Source of the DNA: Rhodobacteraceae bacterium IMCC1909
GTDB lineage: Bacteria > Pseudomonadota > Alphaproteobacteria > Rhodobacterales > Rhodobacteraceae
Direction of reading: 5' to 3'
DNA length: 64,000 nucleotides
Assembly (NCBI GenBank): GCA_030704425.1
Contig: JAPDHM010000002.1
Span: 62,001-126,000 of the forward strand
The translations under genes and the position numbers were made by a program. Of this stretch, positions 62,664 through 64,000 are shown piece by piece. Within the stretch, counting starts at the first letter, position 1, and the number at the start of each line of letters is the position of its first letter. The notes beneath the pieces were generated by a model. That model had not been told where the DNA came from. It did not search any database and worked only from the letters and a program-made list of their open reading frames with translations.

Positions 62664-63713
62664 TCACCCCCCGATGCGCGCACCTGTTTCTGCTTCGAAT
62701 AGGTGACAGTGCTCCACGGGCACCTCAATCGACACAGTTTCGTCGATTGCTGCCCGGTAATTTTTGTCGGCTTTCACGGAAACCAATGCGCCTCCTATGC
62801 GGACGCTGACCGTCGTCGCATCGCCCAAAAGCTCCATTGTGTAGATCGGCGCGTTGATCTGCCCACTGCTTTCGATGACTTTAGCATCCTCTGCACGGAA
62901 CCCAAGCGTCACGGGGCCATCCACTGCCTCTAGCCCAGAGATTTGGACATTGTTGGTGGTAAATGTACCGTCTTTAATTGACCCATCCATCAGGTTCATC
63001 GCCGGGTTGCCAATAAAGCTGGCAACAAACGCGTTAGCGGGATTGTCATAAATTTCAACCGGAGTACCGACTTGCTGCACCACACCCGCCCTCATAATCA
63101 CGACCCTATCCGCTAACGTCATGGCTTCAATCTGATCATGGGTCACATAGATGGTCGTTACAGCAAGCTCGTGTGACAGGTTTTTGATCTGCGCACGGGT
63201 CGATACCCGCAACTTGGCATCAAGATTGGACAGGGGTTCGTCCATCAAAAATACGTTCGGTTCGCGCACAACCGCGCGGGCGAGCGCGACCCGCTGGCGT
63301 TGACCACCTGACAATTCAGCTGGTTTACGATGCAGAAAATCATCAAGTTCTACCATGGCACTGGCCCGGCGAACTCTTTGATCATGGGTTTTAGGGTCAA
63401 CACCACGTACGCGCAGAGGAAAGCGAATGTTTTCGTAAACGTTCATATTCGGGTAAAGCGCGTAGCTTTGAAAAACCATCGCGACGTCGCGATCTTTGGG
63501 TTCCAAATCATTGACCCTCACTCCGTCTACCAGAATGTCGCCTTCGGTCGCGTCCTCCAACCCGGCAATCATCCGCATTGTTGTGGTTTTGCCGCACCCG
63601 GACGGCCCGAGCAGAACCAAGAACTCCTTGTCTGCAATGGTGAGGTCAAATTCGTGAACACCCACGAACGACCCCCAACGTTTGGACAAATTGCGGAGCT
63701 GGATTTCGGCCAT
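62664..63713 (-). CDS. Carbohydrate-type ABC transporter ATPase (UgpC/MalK-like)
   Basis: A 349-residue ATPase started at 63713 (MAEIQLRNLSKRWGSFVGVHEF) with GGGGGAAG just before. Walker A is GPSGCGKTT, the signature LSGGQRQRVA, Walker B VFLMDEPLSNLD and the switch His is in VTHDQIEAM. A C-terminal MalK-type domain follows (VTLGFRAEDAKVI). It is the first gene of the large minus-strand cluster and lies behind the LacI-type operators. Confidence 0.92.
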   Translation of the reverse strand: MAEIQLRNLSKRWGSFVGVHEFDLTIADKEFLVLLGPSGCGKTTTMRMIAGLEDATEGDILVDGVRVNDLEPKDRDVAMVFQSYALYPNMNVYENIRFPLRVRGVDPKTHDQRVRRASAMVELDDFLHRKPAELSGGQRQRVALARAVVREPNVFLMDEPLSNLDAKLRVSTRAQIKNLSHELAVTTIYVTHDQIEAMTLADRVVIMRAGVVQQVGTPVEIYDNPANAFVASFIGNPAMNLMDGSIKDGTFTTNNVQISGLEAVDGPVTLGFRAEDAKVIESSGQINAPIYTMELLGDATTVSVRIGGALVSVKADKNYRAAIDETVSIEVPVEHCHLFEAETGARIGG

Positions 63714-63746
63714 ATCTTCCCCCTGACAGAATGCACACACCATTTT

Positions 63747-63762
63747 TTGCATTCGTTAGCAA
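63747..63762 (-). promoter_or_regulatory. LacI-type operator 1
   Basis: On the minus strand TTGCTAACGAATGCAA, a TTGC...GCAA dyad just downstream of the -10 box of the leftward promoter. It matches operator 2 at 15 of 16 positions. A repressor here would block transcription of the whole minus-strand cluster. Confidence 0.7.
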
Positions 63763-63764
63763 AG

Positions 63765-63794
63765 ACTATAGACAGTGGACAAATTGTTTGACAA
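63765..63794 (-). promoter_or_regulatory. Leftward promoter of the large cluster
   Basis: On the minus strand TTGTCA (63789-63794) and TATAGT (63765-63770) are separated by 18 bp, each one base from the sigma-70 consensus. The -10 box lies directly before operator 1. The -35 box overlaps a rightward TTGACA (63788-63793), but no good rightward -10 box is seen. Confidence 0.6.
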
Positions 63795-63801
63795 GCTGTT
63801 T

Positions 63802-63817
63802 TTGCAAACGAATGCAA
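63802..63817 (+). promoter_or_regulatory. LacI-type operator 2
   Basis: TTGCAAACGAATGCAA, a near-perfect dyad with TTTT/AAAA extensions, 55 bp centre-to-centre from operator 1 and 25 bp before the rightward SnoaL-like gene. Two operators five helical turns apart would allow looping by a tetrameric LacI-type repressor. Confidence 0.7.
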
Positions 63818-63841
63818 AATATGGAAAAGCCGGAAGGTGCG

Positions 63842-64000
63842 ATGATAAAATCAAATTTTGTAAATGAAAAACAACTTGTTAAAGATTTCTATACATGCCT
63901 AGACAAGGCATGCGAGACAGATATCCCAGAGATTTTGGAAGCATTCACATCACCTGAATATCTGTGGCGAGGGTTTCATCCCTTCAACGAAATCACCTCG
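63842..64000 (+). CDS. SnoaL-like protein, N-terminal part (window edge)
   Basis: An open frame of 53 codons to the window end from the ATG at 63842 (MIKSNFVNEKQLVKDFYTCL), preceded by GGAAGG. The text LEAFTSPEYLWRGFHPFNEI resembles the first SnoaL/NTF2 helix and strand of the other cluster members. An in-frame ATG at 63821 is an alternative. It is divergent from the ABC ATPase gene and shares the LacI operator region with it, so it is the fifth SnoaL-like gene of the system. The rest lies outside the window. Confidence 0.65.
   Translation, partial: MIKSNFVNEKQLVKDFYTCLDKACETDIPEILEAFTSPEYLWRGFHPFNEITS

Noticed and set aside
1-64000. CRISPR array
   Set aside because: No regularly spaced short repeats were seen; all repeats found are IS ends or local duplications.

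Overview
The window looks like chromosomal DNA of a marine Roseobacter-group alphaproteobacterium (Rhodobacteraceae). The grounds are the form I CO dehydrogenase cluster, several Ugp-, Liv-, Tct- and carbohydrate-type uptake systems, an AtuA/DUF4387 pair and ATGA-coupled operons. At least five IS6-like copies plus scattered IS ends, most of them decayed, would suit an IS-rich polar genus such as Octadecabacter; that genus guess is inference only.

Layout. 1-3.4 kb: decayed IS6-type element (A family), a frameshifted EamA permease, a D-threonine aldolase/D-serine dehydratase-like enzyme and an IS remnant. 3.4-13.4 kb (minus strand): an aerobic CO dehydrogenase cluster, coxC-coxM-coxS-coxL-coxD-coxE, an XdhC-type gene, a MobA-like gene, a 38-codon ORF, coxG and a second XdhC-type gene; an IS lies just upstream of coxC. 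14.2-20.3 kb: a LysR regulator divergent from ugpB-ugpA-ugpE-ugpC-ugpQ for glycerol-phosphate uptake and glycerophosphodiester hydrolysis. 20.7-22.3 kb: a membrane-anchored glutamate-synthase-like FMN protein. 22.5-27.7 kb: an intact IS6 element, a small set of stress/metal-type genes with an HxlR regulator, a tyrosine integrase beside tRNA-Arg(ACG), and a dead histidine kinase gene. 27.7-34.9 kb: a second IS6 family (B), then hyuE-like racemase and livFGMH/K with a divergent GntR regulator. 36-44 kb: a TctDE two-component system with an accessory binding protein, divergent from tctC-tctB-tctA-atuA-like-DUF4387. 44-45.2 kb: an A-family IS lying inside a B-family IS. 45.2-47.3 kb: a hypothetical gene divergent from an SbmA/BacA-type transporter, and a gene relic.

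47.5-64 kb is the most unusual part. Fifteen genes run on the minus strand: an ABC ATPase, binding protein and two permeases, then SnoaL/NTF2-fold proteins interleaved with a GMC oxidoreductase, a HisD-like dehydrogenase, an SDR and a LacI regulator, then a bicupin, a MetE-C-like protein, an alpha/beta hydrolase and an RraA-like protein. A fifth SnoaL-like gene starts divergently at the right edge. Between the divergent genes lie two near-identical LacI-type operators (TTGCWAACGAATGCAA) flanking a good promoter. I read this as an uptake and oxidation pathway for an unidentified alcohol- or sugar-like substrate. The substrate and the role of the repeated NTF2-fold proteins cannot be read from sequence.

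Regulation visible in the DNA includes LytTR-type direct repeats before coxM, a perfect LysR-type dyad before ugpB, a palindrome between the GntR gene and livK, an intrinsic terminator between livK and livH, and the LacI operator pair.
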